Origin: Thermosulfuriphilus ammonigenes
GTDB taxonomy: Bacteria > Desulfobacterota > Thermodesulfobacteria > Thermodesulfobacteriales > ST65
Reading direction: 5' to 3'
NCBI RefSeq assembly: GCF_011207455.1
Contig: NZ_CP048877.1
Span: 1,728,576-1,792,575 of the forward strand
Length of the DNA: 64,000 bases
The notes under the pieces are model-generated. The model worked only from the letters and a program-made list of their open reading frames with translations. It was not told the DNA's origin and made no database searches. Below are positions 43,062 to 53,471 of the stretch, one piece after another. The stretch's first letter is position 1. Each line of letters begins with the position of its first letter. Position numbers and translations under genes: made by a program.

Positions 43062-44450
43062 TTGTCCAAAAAGGAACAAAACTGTCACCAGGCCATGGTC
43101 GAGAAGAAGGAGACTTCTGTCCGGATAGTGGTAATTGACGACGACGCTATGACCTGTCGTCGTTTAAAGACGGCTCTGTCTGGCTGGGGCTATGAGGTGG
43201 AGACCTTCACCGAGGGGGTGAAGGGCCTTAAATATATCGAGGATAATCTCTGTCATCTGGTCATCTCTGACATCAAGCTCAAGGATATTGACGGGATGCT
43301 CCTCCTTGAGGAGATTAAAAACGTCTGTGCTGCTCTGCCTATAATCCTTATCACCGGTTATGCCTCCATTTCTGGGGCTGTGGAGGCCACTAAAAAAGGG
43401 GCCTATTACTACTTACCTAAGCCCTTTCACCTGCCACAACTCAAGGAGCTTATAGAGAAAGCTCTTCGAGAATCTTCCGGGCTTGAGACCTGTGAAGAGC
43501 GACTTAATCTGCGGCGCCGCAAGCGTTTTGCTGGCATCATTGGTGATACTCCAGCCATGCGGCAGGTTTTTGAAACCATCCTTAAGGTGGCTCCGCTGGA
43601 TTGTAACGTTCTTATTGAGGGGGAGTCAGGCACGGGCAAAGAGCTTATTGCCCGGGCCATTCATCGTTTAAGCCCCCGCAAGGAGAATCCCTTTGTGGCC
43701 TTTAACTGTGGGGCCTTGGCCGAGGACCTGGCGGCTAATGATCTCTTTGGTCATGAAAAGGAGGCCTTCACCGGGGCCATCAGCACCAAGATCGGTCTTC
43801 TAGAGGCGGCCAATGGTGGGACTCTCTTTTTAGATGAGGTGGGAGAGTGCCCCCTTTCGCTTCAGGTAAAGCTGCTTCGGGTCATCCAGGAGCGACAATT
43901 CTACCGCCTGGGAGGTACCCGACCGGTAGAGGTGGATATTCGTATCATCGCCGCCACCAATAAGGACCTGCGCAAGATGGTTGAAAAGGGGCGCTTTCGA
44001 GAGGATCTCTATTTCCGATTTAACGTGGTTAACATAAAGGTACCTCCCTTGAGGAAAAGGCGGGAGGATATTCCAGCCCTGGTTCTTTACTTCCTTGACC
44101 GTTACAACAAGAAGTTTCGAAAGGATGTTCAGAAGGTCTCGCCGGCCTTTATGAAGGCTTTGCTCAATTATTCTTTCCCGGGTAACGTTCGAGAACTTGA
44201 AAACATTATCGAGCAGGCCGTGGCCCTTTCTGATAAAAAGATGCTCGAGGTAGAGGACTTGCCTCCTGATCTCCGCCTTATTGAAAAAAGCCACCACAGC
44301 ACTCAGCTTCTCCCCCTTAAGGAATACGAGCGACAATATATCAGCAGTATCCTTCATCTTACCGGTTTTAATCAGAAGGAGGCGGCCAAGATCCTTGGCA
44401 TCTCCCGAACTACCCTCTGGCGCAAGATGAAGAGCATGGAGCTCGATTAA
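43062..44450 (+). CDS. Sigma-54 activator, NtrC-family response regulator 2
   Basis: 462 residues from TTG (or 451 from the ATG at 43095; neither has a clear ribosome-binding site). Receiver with D70 (VISDIKL), AAA+ domain with GESGTGKELIAR and GTLFLDEVGEC, Fis-type helix-turn-helix (EAAKILGISRTTLWRKMKSM). The sigma-54 contact loop reads EAFTGA rather than GAFTGA. Last gene of the operon, which it probably activates itself through the palindromes at 33597-33653. The stop overlaps convergent prmA by 4 bases. Confidence 0.92.
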   Translation: MSKKEQNCHQAMVEKKETSVRIVVIDDDAMTCRRLKTALSGWGYEVETFTEGVKGLKYIEDNLCHLVISDIKLKDIDGMLLLEEIKNVCAALPIILITGYASISGAVEATKKGAYYYLPKPFHLPQLKELIEKALRESSGLETCEERLNLRRRKRFAGIIGDTPAMRQVFETILKVAPLDCNVLIEGESGTGKELIARAIHRLSPRKENPFVAFNCGALAEDLAANDLFGHEKEAFTGAISTKIGLLEAANGGTLFLDEVGECPLSLQVKLLRVIQERQFYRLGGTRPVEVDIRIIAATNKDLRKMVEKGRFREDLYFRFNVVNIKVPPLRKRREDIPALVLYFLDRYNKKFRKDVQKVSPAFMKALLNYSFPGNVRELENIIEQAVALSDKKMLEVEDLPPDLRLIEKSHHSTQLLPLKEYERQYISSILHLTGFNQKEAAKILGISRTTLWRKMKSMELD

Positions 44451-45247
44451 GAGGGGGTAAGTATTAAGCAACCCCAACCATTGAGGGATTGCCTCCACTT
44501 GGGCTTAAAGGGTTCAAATAGGCCGATCATCTCAGTCATCTTCTCCTGACGAAAGCCAGAAATGATCAAAACCCCCTTTGTACGTTCCTTTAGTTCCGTG
44601 GCGGCGGTGGTCAGAACCGCCGGAACGAGGTTGGCCACCACAATATCAAAGCCTCCTTTTACGGCCGGAAGATAGCCAGCTATGGTTAGGGGAGGAAGAT
44701 TATTCTTCTGGAAATTCTTGTAAGCCCTGAGCAAGGCTTCTTTGTCTGGCTCTAGGGCCACTACCGGCGAGGCCCCCAGCCTGGCCCCTATCAGGGCCAG
44801 GATCCCTGTGCCTGTACCCACATCAAGGAGACTTCGGCCTTCAAGCGGGGCCAGAGCTTTTAGGGCCTCGGCGGCCAAGGTGGTGCTCGGATGATGCCCG
44901 CTACCAAAAGCCGGGCCGGGGTCAAGGTATATATCTGCCGGAATGCTGGCCCTAAAGGCCACCTTAAGGCCGGCTAATTTAAAGCAAGGCTTAAGGGGAG
45001 GGTTGACCAGCCTGGTTTCGACCTGGAGATCTTCTGCCTCCTTGAGGGCTCGAGAGAGGGAGAGCAAAATTCCCTCCTTAAAGGGAAAAAGACATCTTAT
45101 TTCCCCCTGATATTCTCTTTGCCAACGCGGTGCCGGAAGCTGAGCTAACACCCTGCGGGCCGGCTCCGGGGGTGCTAGAGTTATTAAAAGCCCTTCTATT
45201 GGTTCAGAGGGGGAAAATTCGCCAAAAAAGAGATCATCTTCAGTCAT
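44447..45247 (-). CDS. prmA: Ribosomal protein L11 methyltransferase
   Basis: 266 residues. Signature DPGPAFGSGHHPSTTLAAEA, SAM-binding LLDVGTGTGILALIGA, and catalytic-loop VVANLVPAVL. PrmA trimethylates ribosomal protein L11. The N-terminal recognition domain is shorter than in E. coli PrmA. Convergent with the sigma-54 operon; divergent from the CDF transporter gene 42 bases away. Confidence 0.9.
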   Translation of the reverse strand: MTEDDLFFGEFSPSEPIEGLLITLAPPEPARRVLAQLPAPRWQREYQGEIRCLFPFKEGILLSLSRALKEAEDLQVETRLVNPPLKPCFKLAGLKVAFRASIPADIYLDPGPAFGSGHHPSTTLAAEALKALAPLEGRSLLDVGTGTGILALIGARLGASPVVALEPDKEALLRAYKNFQKNNLPPLTIAGYLPAVKGGFDIVVANLVPAVLTTAATELKERTKGVLIISGFRQEKMTEMIGLFEPFKPKWRQSLNGWGCLILTPS

Positions 45248-45289
45248 TTTTCGGTAAAATACTTCCAGTGTTCCGTTCTGGGGTGAACC

Positions 45290-46531
45290 TTGTCTGGCAT
45301 TTCCGCTTCTGAAAAAGTATTTGGCTCCCGTCTGGAGTATCAGGCCGCCAGTCGGATCATGGCCCGCTTGGCCCTTGTTTCCGCCTCTATCAATCTCCTT
45401 TTAGCCCTGGCCAAGTATTCTCTGGGGAAACTCACCGGGAGTCTGGCCCTTACTGCTGATGCCCTTCATTCGCTGGCAGATGTGGTCTGTTCTTTGACTA
45501 TTTGGGCCGGCATCCGGCTGGCTAATCGCCGTAGCCGTTACTTCCCCTATGGCTTATACAAGGTGGAGAATTTAGCCGCCCTGCTAGCCGCCTTTTTTAT
45601 CTTCTATGCGGCCTATGAGATCGTCAAGGAAAGTCTTAAGATTCATACCCCCAACCGTCTCGAACACCTGCCTTTGGCCGTGGTTGGGGTGGTTATTATG
45701 GCCATGGTGACCTTTTTCTTTTCACGCTATGAGTATCGCTTGGCCCGGGCCACAGGTAGCCCCTCCCTTGAGGCCGACGCCAAACACACCTTTAGTGAGC
45801 TTTTATCCTCTGGGGTAATCCTTTTGGGGCTCCTGGGAACCCTGACTCCATTTAAGTTTACCGACAAACTGGCGGCCCTTTTTGTAGCCTTGTTAATCCT
45901 TCATCTGGGATGGGGAATCCTTATTGATTCCATCAAGGTTCTCCTTGAGGCCTCGGTGGATCCAAAGACCATCTCAGAGGTTGTCTCCATCATCAGGGCC
46001 TTTCCCCAGGTTGTGTCTATAAAGAGCCTTATAGGTCGTCGTTCCGGACGCTTCAAGCTTATTGAGGCCGAGATAGTCCTTGACTGTCAGGGGCTTGAAG
46101 AGGCCCATGAGCTGGTTACCGAGATTGAAGAGCGCATTTATCATCACTTTCCTGATATAGATCGAGTAATTATTCATTTTGAACCCCGGCCTCGGGAGGA
46201 GATAGTCTTAGCCATTGCCGTGGACAAAGAGGGCAAGGAGATATTGCCCCATTTTGGCTGTGCTCCGGCCTTCCTTGTCCTGCGGATAGATTGCAGAAAT
46301 GGGGGAAGAATTAAGGAAAAAAGACTGGTGGTCAATCCTCACGCAGCTAAAGAGAAGCAGCGAGGGATAAAAACAGCAGAGTTTTTAGCCTCCTTGGGGG
46401 TTAACCGCCTTCTGGTAAAAGCACCTCCCTCCCCTTCGGGATGGCTATATGCCCTTAAGGCCCTGGGCATTGAGCCCCTTTTTCGGCCAGATTTTGATCT
46501 TTCAGACCTCAAGAAGGCCCTTCCTTGTTAG
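45290..46531 (+). CDS. CDF metal transporter fused to a dinitrogenase FeMo-cofactor-type domain
   Basis: 413 residues from TTG. Residues ~25-290 are a cation-diffusion-facilitator exporter: six membrane helices, metal ligands in [13 protein letters not shown] and [14 protein letters not shown], and a cytoplasmic C-terminal domain with [20 protein letters not shown]. Residues ~305-413 ([18 protein letters not shown] and following) match the NifB/NifX-type dinitrogenase iron-molybdenum cofactor-binding fold, probably a metal-sensing or chaperone module. Exports a divalent metal such as Zn, Fe or Mn. The stop overlaps convergent argB by 4 bases. Confidence 0.88.
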   Translation: MSGISASEKVFGSRLEYQAASRIMARLALVSASINLLLALAKYSLGKLTGSLALTADALHSLADVVCSLTIWAGIRLANRRSRYFPYGLYKVENLAALLAAFFIFYAAYEIVKESLKIHTPNRLEHLPLAVVGVVIMAMVTFFFSRYEYRLARATGSPSLEADAKHTFSELLSSGVILLGLLGTLTPFKFTDKLAALFVALLILHLGWGILIDSIKVLLEASVDPKTISEVVSIIRAFPQVVSIKSLIGRRSGRFKLIEAEIVLDCQGLEEAHELVTEIEERIYHHFPDIDRVIIHFEPRPREEIVLAIAVDKEGKEILPHFGCAPAFLVLRIDCRNGGRIKEKRLVVNPHAAKEKQRGIKTAEFLASLGVNRLLVKAPPSPSGWLYALKALGIEPLFRPDFDLSDLKKALPC

Positions 46532-47418
46532 GGAATTATCTCTGTTCCCACTCCCTGATCGGTAAAGATTTCCAGGATAAGGGCGTGTGGCACCCGGCCA
46601 TCGATGATGTGAGCCTTTTTTACCCCTCGAGTGAGGGCCTTGCGAGCACTTTTAAGCTTGGGGATCATCCCCCCTTTGGCTACTCCAGCCTGAAGCAGAT
46701 CTTCGACTTCCTGGAGGCTCAGGCTGGGGATCAGACGGCCGGTTTCGTCACAGACTCCCGCAACATCGGTAAGGTAGATAACCTTTTCGGCCAAGAGTTC
46801 TCCGGCTACGGCCCCGGCGACCAAGTCAGCATTGATGTTGTAAGCCACTCCTTCGGGCCCTACACCCACCGGGGCAATTACGGGGATAAAACCCCCCTCT
46901 TCCAGACTCTGGAGCACCTGGGGATTCACCCGGCTTACCTTTCCCACCCGGCCGATATCGATGATCTCTGGCGGACGATCCTGGCCGCTGTAGCGATAGA
47001 TCTTCATCTTTTCGGCCTGAATAAGGTCGCCATCCCGGCCCGAAAGTCCTACAGCTCGGCCTCCATGGCGGTTTATAAGCCCGACAATGTCCTTGTTTAC
47101 CGTACCAACCAGGACCATCTCCACCACACTCATGGTCTCTTCATCTGTGACCCGTTGGCCTTCGACAAAGACCGGCCGGATACCCATCCGTTCCATGACT
47201 CGACTTATCTGAGGCCCTCCGCCATGGACGATGATCGGATTTATTCCCACATACTTCATAAGGACCACATCCTGGGCAAAGGCCTCCTTTAAGGCAGGAT
47301 CCACCATGGCGTGACCGCCGTACTTGATAACGATGGTCTTGCCGAAGAAGGCCCGAATATACGGTAGGGCCTCAATGAGGATGGCCGCCCTTTCCTTGGC
47401 GCTACCTTGGCCTTTCAT
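46528..47418 (-). CDS. argB: Acetylglutamate kinase
   Basis: 296 residues. [45 protein letters not shown] and [13 protein letters not shown] are ArgB motifs: phosphate-binding lysine and glycine loop, then acetylglutamate and ATP sites. Second step of arginine synthesis. 9 bases after hslU on the same strand, probably one transcript with xerC-hslV-hslU. Confidence 0.95.
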   Translation of the reverse strand: MKGQGSAKERAAILIEALPYIRAFFGKTIVIKYGGHAMVDPALKEAFAQDVVLMKYVGINPIIVHGGGPQISRVMERMGIRPVFVEGQRVTDEETMSVVEMVLVGTVNKDIVGLINRHGGRAVGLSGRDGDLIQAEKMKIYRYSGQDRPPEIIDIGRVGKVSRVNPQVLQSLEEGGFIPVIAPVGVGPEGVAYNINADLVAGAVAGELLAEKVIYLTDVAGVCDETGRLIPSLSLQEVEDLLQAGVAKGGMIPKLKSARKALTRGVKKAHIIDGRVPHALILEIFTDQGVGTEIIP

Positions 47419-47427
47419 AGAAGCCTC

Positions 47428-48774
47428 CTAGAGGATAAAGCGAGAGAGATCTTCATCTTTTACGATATCAGCCAACTTTTGCCGGACATACTCGGCGGTG
47501 ATGGGCACTCGGGTTGGGGCAATGTCTGGAGCAGTAAAGGAGATCTCCTCCAGGAGTTTTTCCAGCATGGTATGAAGCCTCCGAGCCCCGATGTTCTCGG
47601 TGCGCTGATTGACTTCGTAGGCCAGTCGGGCGATCTCGGCGATGGCCTCCGGGGTAAAATCTATCTCCACGGATTCGGTGGCCAGCAGGGCCTTGTACTG
47701 TTTGATGAGAGCATTCTCCGGTTCGGTGAGAATGCGGACAAAATCTTCCTGGGTGAGAGGCTTGAGCTCCACCCGGATGGGGAATCGTCCCTGAAGTTCG
47801 GGAATAAGATCTGAGGGTTTGGCCACGTGAAAGGCTCCGCTGGCGATAAAGAGGATATGATCAGTCCGAACCAGCCCGTATTTGGTGTTTACCGTTGTCC
47901 CTTCAACAATGGGTAATAGATCTCGCTGAACCCCTTCACGTGAGACATCCGGTCCCTGACCACTGCCACCGCTGGCAATCTTGTCGATCTCGTCGATAAA
48001 GATAATGCCGCTCTGTTCTACTCGCCGAATGGCCATTTGAACGACCTTTTCCATGTCGATGAGCTTGGAAGCCTCCTCTTCGGTGAGGATTTCCAGGGCC
48101 TCAGGGATACGCACCCGGCGTCTCTTGGGCCGCTTGGGAAAGAGGTTGCCCATCATGTCTCGCAGCTGCTGCTCGATATCCTCCAGACCGGCGGCAGCAA
48201 AGACCTCCACCATGGGAGCAGCGCGTTGGCTGACTTCAAGCTCCACGTAGCGGTCATCAAGACGGCCTTCGCGGAGCATCTTCCGAAATCGCTCTCTGGT
48301 TTCGCTACCTTCGGCAGGGCCTTCTAAAGAGGATGGTCTTCGGGGTGGCACGAGAAGATCAAGGAGCCTTTCTTCGGCCAACTGGCGGGCCTTTTCTCGA
48401 ACCCGGCTCTGTTCCTCGGCCTTAACCATTTCCACCGCCAGATGGGTGAGATCTCTGATCATGGATTCCACATCCCGGCCAACATAACCCACCTCGGTGA
48501 ACTTGGTGGCCTCCACTTTGAGAAAGGGTGACTGGGCCAGGCGGGCCAGGCGACGGGCAATTTCTGTTTTGCCCACTCCGGTGGGGCCGATCATGATAAT
48601 GTTTTTAGGGGCAATCTCATCCCTTAAAGGCGGAGGAACCTGCTGACGACGCCAGCGGTTGCGTAGGGCTACAGCCACAGCCCGTTTGGCCTCGTCCTGG
48701 CCGATGATAAACTTATCCAGCTCTTTTACAATCTGCTGGGGAGTAAGGGGGGGCTTTTCTTCAAGAGATTTCAT
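47428..48774 (-). CDS. hslU: HslU, ATPase of the HslUV protease
   Basis: 448 residues. Walker [13 protein letters not shown], Walker [11 protein letters not shown], the HslU-specific I-domain (about 130-220), sensor [12 protein letters not shown], and the C-terminal DLSRFIL tail that docks into HslV. AAA+ unfoldase of the HslVU (ClpYQ) proteasome-like protease. The start overlaps the hslV stop by 4 bases. Confidence 0.96.
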   Translation of the reverse strand: MKSLEEKPPLTPQQIVKELDKFIIGQDEAKRAVAVALRNRWRRQQVPPPLRDEIAPKNIIMIGPTGVGKTEIARRLARLAQSPFLKVEATKFTEVGYVGRDVESMIRDLTHLAVEMVKAEEQSRVREKARQLAEERLLDLLVPPRRPSSLEGPAEGSETRERFRKMLREGRLDDRYVELEVSQRAAPMVEVFAAAGLEDIEQQLRDMMGNLFPKRPKRRRVRIPEALEILTEEEASKLIDMEKVVQMAIRRVEQSGIIFIDEIDKIASGGSGQGPDVSREGVQRDLLPIVEGTTVNTKYGLVRTDHILFIASGAFHVAKPSDLIPELQGRFPIRVELKPLTQEDFVRILTEPENALIKQYKALLATESVEIDFTPEAIAEIARLAYEVNQRTENIGARRLHTMLEKLLEEISFTAPDIAPTRVPITAEYVRQKLADIVKDEDLSRFIL

Positions 48775-49304
48775 AGCTCCTCCAGGATCATTTCCCGATT
48801 GGTGTAGATGCAGATACTGGCGGCGATATTTAGGGCTGTTTCAGCGATCTCTCGGGCCGAAAGGTCGGTATGTTTAAGAAGGGCCTTTGCCGCCGCCAGA
48901 GCGTACGGACCACCGGAGCCGATGGCAATAACTTCTTCGTCAGGTTCGATAATATCTCCTGCTCCGGACAAAAGCAGAAGGTGATCTCGATCGGCGGCGA
49001 TAAGAAAGGCCTCAAGGCGTCTCAGAACCCGATCCGTCCGCCAATCTTTAGCCAGCTCCACTGCCGCTCGGACCAGGTTGCCGGCATACTGTTCCAGTTT
49101 GGCTTCTAATTTTTCAAAGAGCGTCAGGGCATCGGCGGTGCTGCCGGCAAACCCCACCAAAACCTGGTCATGGTAGAGACGGCGGACCTTCCGAGCCCGA
49201 TGCTTAATAATAGTATTGCCCAGGCTTACCTGACCGTCGGCAGCCAAAACTGTGCGCCCGCCTTTACGGACAGCAATTACCGTGGTTCCTCTAGTCTTTT
49301 CCAT
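48771..49304 (-). CDS. hslV: HslV, peptidase of the HslUV protease
   Basis: 177 residues from the ATG at 49304 (AAGGAG upstream); an upstream ATG would add 12 residues lying inside xerC. Proteasome-beta fold: [20 protein letters not shown] and [14 protein letters not shown]. The catalytic threonine follows a six-residue propeptide (MEKTRG), whereas E. coli HslV exposes it by removing Met only. Coupled with hslU. Confidence 0.94.
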   Translation of the reverse strand: MEKTRGTTVIAVRKGGRTVLAADGQVSLGNTIIKHRARKVRRLYHDQVLVGFAGSTADALTLFEKLEAKLEQYAGNLVRAAVELAKDWRTDRVLRRLEAFLIAADRDHLLLLSGAGDIIEPDEEVIAIGSGGPYALAAAKALLKHTDLSAREIAETALNIAASICIYTNREMILEEL

Positions 49305-50190
49305 CTTTCTCCTTTCTCGCCCGGGGATGGGCATCATCATATATGGCCATCAAGTGGCTAAGGTCAAGATGGGTATAGCGCTGGGTGGTGGCAAGACTGG
49401 CATGGCCAAGCATCTCCTGGATGGCCCGCAGGTCAGCTCCCCCCTCCAGAAGATGGGTGGCGTAAGAATGGCGCAAAAGGTGCGGATGAAGGGGGCGGGC
49501 CAATCCGGCAACCCGGCCCCTATCCCTTACCAACCGGTGGATGCTCCGGGCAGTAAGGCGTCTTCCTCGGTTGTTTACAAAAAGGGCCCTTTCGGCCGGA
49601 TCCTTAAGAAGACGCTCCCGTAAGGGAAGCCAGTCCTTGATAGCCTGGCAGGCGGCCTCTCCCAGGGGGACCAATCTTTCCTTCCGCCCCTTACCGAAGA
49701 CTCGCACCAGACCGGGCTCAAAGGAGATATCGTCAAGATTGAGCCCGGCCACCTCAGATACCCTTAGCCCTGTGCCGTAGAGAACCTCGAGGATGGCCCG
49801 ATCACGCACTTCAAGCCCTTTACGCCGTCTCCGGGAGACCTCAAGCAGACAGAAGACCTCATCGACCGTGAGGTAGCCTGGAAGTGGACGGCGCTGTTTT
49901 GGGGGTTTAAGACTCCGGGCGGGATCATGGGAAAGAAAGCCCCTCTTTCTTAAAAAGGAGAAAAAGACCCTTATAGCCGCTACCCGACGCATGATCGTCG
50001 CCCGGCTGTGATCCATGAGCTGGCGGGCCAAAAAGGCCTTAATGTCCCGGGTGGAGATGGTCTTAAGCTCAGGCCAACCTAAGGCCTCTCCCAGGAGCTG
50101 AAGATCTTTACGATAGGCCCTGATGGTCTCTGGGGAGGCATTTTTTTCGGTAGCCAAATATTCAAGAAAGGTTTTTAAGGCCTGGCGCAT
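49291..50190 (-). CDS. xerC: Tyrosine recombinase XerC
   Basis: 299 residues. N-terminal SAM-like core-binding domain ([20 protein letters not shown]), catalytic residues in [13 protein letters not shown] (Arg), [16 protein letters not shown] (HxxR), [14 protein letters not shown] (His and Tyr). Resolves chromosome dimers. The xerC-hslV-hslU order matches the codV-clpQ-clpY order of Bacillus. It overlaps hslV by 14 bases and starts one base after trpE's stop. Confidence 0.93.
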   Translation of the reverse strand: MRQALKTFLEYLATEKNASPETIRAYRKDLQLLGEALGWPELKTISTRDIKAFLARQLMDHSRATIMRRVAAIRVFFSFLRKRGFLSHDPARSLKPPKQRRPLPGYLTVDEVFCLLEVSRRRRKGLEVRDRAILEVLYGTGLRVSEVAGLNLDDISFEPGLVRVFGKGRKERLVPLGEAACQAIKDWLPLRERLLKDPAERALFVNNRGRRLTARSIHRLVRDRGRVAGLARPLHPHLLRHSYATHLLEGGADLRAIQEMLGHASLATTQRYTHLDLSHLMAIYDDAHPRARKEKDGKD

Positions 50191-51672
50191 TCAGAGCAGT
50201 CCCGCTTGGGCTAGTTCTACAGCTTTGAGCATCCCTTGGCCCTTGTTGAGGGTCTCCTGGTATTCTCGCTCTGGAACTGAGTCGGCCACAATCCCGGCAC
50301 CGGTCTGAAGATAAAGCTGATCGGCCTTTTGGAAAAGGGTGCGGATGGTGATACAGAAATCCATGTTGCCAGAGAAGCCAAAGTAGCCCACCGCTCCGGC
50401 ATATGGGCCACGGCGGCTGCCTTCCAGCTCTTCGATGATCTCCATGGCCCTGATCTTGGGGGCTCCAGTGACCGTCCCTGCCGGAAAACAGGCCGCCAGG
50501 ACGTCAAACATATCATAATCCTCGGCCAGTTCTCCCTCCACCCCGGAGACTAAGTGCATCACGTGGGAGTAACGTTCGATGACCATAAGCTCATAGACCC
50601 GAACAGACCCGAATTTGGCCACCCGTCCGACATCGTTGCGGCCAAGGTCCACCAGCATAAGATGTTCGGCCCGCTCTTTGGGATCAGCCAGTAGATCAGC
50701 GGCCAGTCGTTCGTCTTCTTCGCGACTGCGGCCTCGAGGCCTGGTTCCGGCAATGGGTCGAACCTCGATTCTCTTCCCCTCCAATCGGACGAGGATCTCT
50801 GGAGAGGAGCCAATGAGGGTTTCATCCCCTAGGCGGAGAAAAAAGAGATAAGGCGAAGGGTTTATCTTTCTTAAGGCCCGGTAAAGATCAAAGGGGGGCA
50901 GATGGCTTTGTCCGGAGAAGCGCTGGGAAAGCACAACCTGAATGATGTCTCCTGCCCGGATATATTCTTTGGCCCGCTCAACCATTTCTTCAAAGCGTCT
51001 TTGAGGGATCTCCGGAGAGAGGGAGGTTTGATCGCCCTGGCTTCGCCGCGGAGGGTAGATCAAGGGAGCAGCCAGTCGTTTCACCGTGGCTTCGATCTCA
51101 CAAAGGGCCTTTTCATATACGGCCTCGGCCTGTTCCGGGGAATCCACTCTAGCTCCATATATTACAAAGAGACTGTGACGGAGATTATCATAGACCAGGA
51201 GGATACTCGGAAACATGAAATGACTCTCCCAGAAACCCATCCTTTCGGGAACTTCTTCGGGGAGCCTTTCCATAAAGCGGACCATATCATAGCCCAGAAA
51301 ACCCACCGCTCCACCAAAGAATCGGGGCAACTCCGGAAAGTTTGCCGCTCGAATTTCGGAGAAAAGATCCCTTAAGGATTTGAGAGGATTGAGTCCTTTG
51401 AGACGTCTTTCACCGTTAAGGTCGAGGATGGAGACCATGTCTCCCCGGCTGCGAAAGATAAGGGCCGGGGCCAGGCCGATGAAGCTGTAACGACCCCATT
51501 TCTCCCCGCCTTCCAGACTCTCAAGCAAGAAGGCATAAGGACCAGTGGCCAGTTTGTGAAAGAGGGAGATGGGAGTTTCAAAGTCTACCAAGACTTCTCG
51601 CCAAACAGGGATATAATTGAACTCCTTGGCCAGTTGGATAAAAGTCTCTTTATTTGGGGTGTAGTAGTCCAT
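50191..51672 (-). CDS. trpE: Anthranilate synthase component I
   Basis: 493 residues. Tryptophan feedback site LLES in AFLLESLEGGEKWGRYSFIG, chorismate-binding core with GDIIQVVLSQRF, SPEILVRLEGKRIEVRPIAG, FPAGTVTGAPKIRAMEII and GAGIVADSVPE. Makes anthranilate from chorismate with TrpG, which is not in this window. Directly upstream of xerC, so it is split from other trp genes here. Confidence 0.93.
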   Translation of the reverse strand: MDYYTPNKETFIQLAKEFNYIPVWREVLVDFETPISLFHKLATGPYAFLLESLEGGEKWGRYSFIGLAPALIFRSRGDMVSILDLNGERRLKGLNPLKSLRDLFSEIRAANFPELPRFFGGAVGFLGYDMVRFMERLPEEVPERMGFWESHFMFPSILLVYDNLRHSLFVIYGARVDSPEQAEAVYEKALCEIEATVKRLAAPLIYPPRRSQGDQTSLSPEIPQRRFEEMVERAKEYIRAGDIIQVVLSQRFSGQSHLPPFDLYRALRKINPSPYLFFLRLGDETLIGSSPEILVRLEGKRIEVRPIAGTRPRGRSREEDERLAADLLADPKERAEHLMLVDLGRNDVGRVAKFGSVRVYELMVIERYSHVMHLVSGVEGELAEDYDMFDVLAACFPAGTVTGAPKIRAMEIIEELEGSRRGPYAGAVGYFGFSGNMDFCITIRTLFQKADQLYLQTGAGIVADSVPEREYQETLNKGQGMLKAVELAQAGLL

Positions 51673-51743
51673 AATGAACGCCTGCCTCTCTTGATTGTCG
51701 GCAGAATATATGCTCGATAAGAGTTGTCAAGGAGGTCTTCTAT

Positions 51744-52310
51744 ATGGTTTTAAGACAACGTCTGGCCCAGATGATTTCTAAGCGGGCTTTCATTTGGCGA
51801 CAAGCCCCTCCCTATTTCCGGCTTTCTTCTGGTAAGGAGAGCCCCTTTTATTTTGATCTCAAACGTATCACTCTGGATCCAGAGGGGGCATCTCTGGTAG
51901 GGGAGCTGGCCTATCAGGCTATCGCTGACCTGCCGGTGGCGGGGGTAGGAGGGATGACCTTTGGAGCAGATCCAATTGCCTGCGCCATCATGCATACCGC
52001 TTATCGTTACGGTCGAAGGCTCTACCACTTTTCAGTGCGCAAGGAACCTAAAGGACACGGGACCCAACGTTTCATCGAGGGCAATATTTCTACCGGCGAT
52101 CGGGTGGTCATTGTGGAAGACGTAGTCACCACCGGGGGCTCTACCCTTTTGGCCATCTCTCGGGCTCGGGAGGCTGGTCTGATCCCTGAGGCCGTACTTG
52201 TTTTAGTGGATCGAGAAGAGGAAGACGGACTTTCCCGGATTCAGGCTGAGGTTTCCCGGGTGAAGGTTCTGTTTACCCGTTCAGAACTCATGGAGCTAGC
52301 GCAGAAATAA
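51744..52310 (+). CDS. pyrE: Orotate phosphoribosyltransferase
   Basis: 188 residues. The PRPP-binding motif VVIVEDVVTTGGST, N-terminal FRLSSGKESPFYFDLK and GGMTFGADPIACAI fit PyrE, which makes OMP from orotate in UMP synthesis. AAGGAGG upstream. Divergent from trpE with 71 bases between. Confidence 0.9.
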   Translation: MVLRQRLAQMISKRAFIWRQAPPYFRLSSGKESPFYFDLKRITLDPEGASLVGELAYQAIADLPVAGVGGMTFGADPIACAIMHTAYRYGRRLYHFSVRKEPKGHGTQRFIEGNISTGDRVVIVEDVVTTGGSTLLAISRAREAGLIPEAVLVLVDREEEDGLSRIQAEVSRVKVLFTRSELMELAQK

Positions 52311-52380
52311 ATCTTTACTAGGTTAAATATTTTAGATATGTAGGGTTCCAACAACGGTCGTCTTTTAGGTGGAGAAGACT

Positions 52381-53028
52381 ATGTCTGAACAGCAGGTCCG
52401 AGTGGTCCTGGCCGACGACTATCCACTTTTTCGCAAAGGGCTAAGTAAAATCCTGGAAGACTATCCTCACATCCAGGTGGTTGGCGAGGCCTCAGATGGA
52501 AAGTCGGCCATTGCCCTGTGCCGAGAAAAGAGTCCCGATGTCCTTATCCTGGATCTTGAACTCCCCGATCAAGATGGCTTTGCTGTTCTTAGCCGCCTAA
52601 AAGATGAAGGCATTAAGGTCAAGACCATAGTTCTCTCCATGTATGTCACAGAAACCTATGTTGGCCGGGCCCTGACTTTGGGGGCCAGAGGTTATCTATC
52701 TAAACTCTCCGAGCCAGAAGAAGTGGTAAGAGCCATAGAGACGGCCTTTCAAGGAGAGCTATATCTGTCTCCCGGTCTTTTTAAGGCCGTTAAAGCCGCC
52801 GAGGGTATTCCGGCCCGTCCACCTAACCTGCCTAACCTTACTCCACGGGAGCTTGAAGTCCTTAAACTGGTGGCCCAGGGGCTTACCAGCCGGGAGATAG
52901 GGGAGCGGTTAAATATAAGCTCCCGCACGGTAGAACACCACCGCCAAAGCGTCATGAAGAAACTGGGGCTCCGACGGCAGACTGACCTCGTGCGGGTGGC
53001 TATTAACTACGGCCTTATCCGTTCATAA
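52381..53028 (+). CDS. NarL/FixJ-family response regulator
   Basis: 215 residues from the ATG at 52381 (GGAG 7 bases before; the GTG at 52369 lies in the ribosome-binding site). Receiver with phospho-acceptor D58 (ILDLELPDQDG), then a LuxR-type helix-turn-helix (LTPRELEVLKLVAQGLTSRE, SSRTVEHHRQSVMKKL). No kinase gene adjacent, so an orphan. The 3' end overlaps the convergent PilZ gene by 14 bases. Confidence 0.92.
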   Translation: MSEQQVRVVLADDYPLFRKGLSKILEDYPHIQVVGEASDGKSAIALCREKSPDVLILDLELPDQDGFAVLSRLKDEGIKVKTIVLSMYVTETYVGRALTLGARGYLSKLSEPEEVVRAIETAFQGELYLSPGLFKAVKAAEGIPARPPNLPNLTPRELEVLKLVAQGLTSREIGERLNISSRTVEHHRQSVMKKLGLRRQTDLVRVAINYGLIRS

Positions 53029-53374
53029 TGCCAACCTTATCCCAGATGAGGGTTTGAACTACGGTCTTTAAGGCCAGTTGTTGCTTGGGAGAGAGTTCGG
53101 CAAACTGAATGCCGGCCTCGTAACCATCTTCGCCTTGGCGGCACCACATTACCCGGCCCTTAAGCTTAAGAGGGGGGTTGGTGTCTATAGTTACCGTGAC
53201 CACACTGCCCACCTTCATGGGATGGCTGGATTCGACCTTAATGCCTCCAAGGCTGATATCTTTGATGAATTCAGTGTAGATCCGATGCCCGTCGGTATAA
53301 GTCACCTGCTGAAGAACAGGCACTCTTTCGTGTTGACGCTGGTCCTTCCATCGAGACTCTCTATCTTTTTTCAT
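53015..53374 (-). CDS. PilZ-domain c-di-GMP-binding protein
   Basis: 119 residues. RQHERVPV supplies the RxxxR and EFIKDISLGGIKVE the D-x-S-x-x-G motif that together bind cyclic di-GMP. A single domain with no partner domain fused. Alone in its transcript unless it continues to the ABC genes. Effector target unknown. Confidence 0.88.
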   Translation of the reverse strand: MKKDRESRWKDQRQHERVPVLQQVTYTDGHRIYTEFIKDISLGGIKVESSHPMKVGSVVTVTIDTNPPLKLKGRVMWCRQGEDGYEAGIQFAELSPKQQLALKTVVQTLIWDKVGIMNG

Positions 53375-53471
53375 TTAAGAACCTCCAAGTCCCCCTGAAT
53401 TGTCAACAAAAAGGTCTATTGGTTGTCTTTTTTAGTAATCGACCTTAAGAGGACAGGGCTTTAAAGGGGAA

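Noticed and set aside
46525-47292. Open frame antisense to argB
   Set aside because: ArgB motifs cover the whole region on the minus strand; the plus frame has no recognisable family.
49291-50190. Tyrosine recombinase as a phage or island integrase
   Set aside because: Length, motifs and the xerC-hslV-hslU order mark it as housekeeping XerC; it is 8 kb from the AT-rich island.
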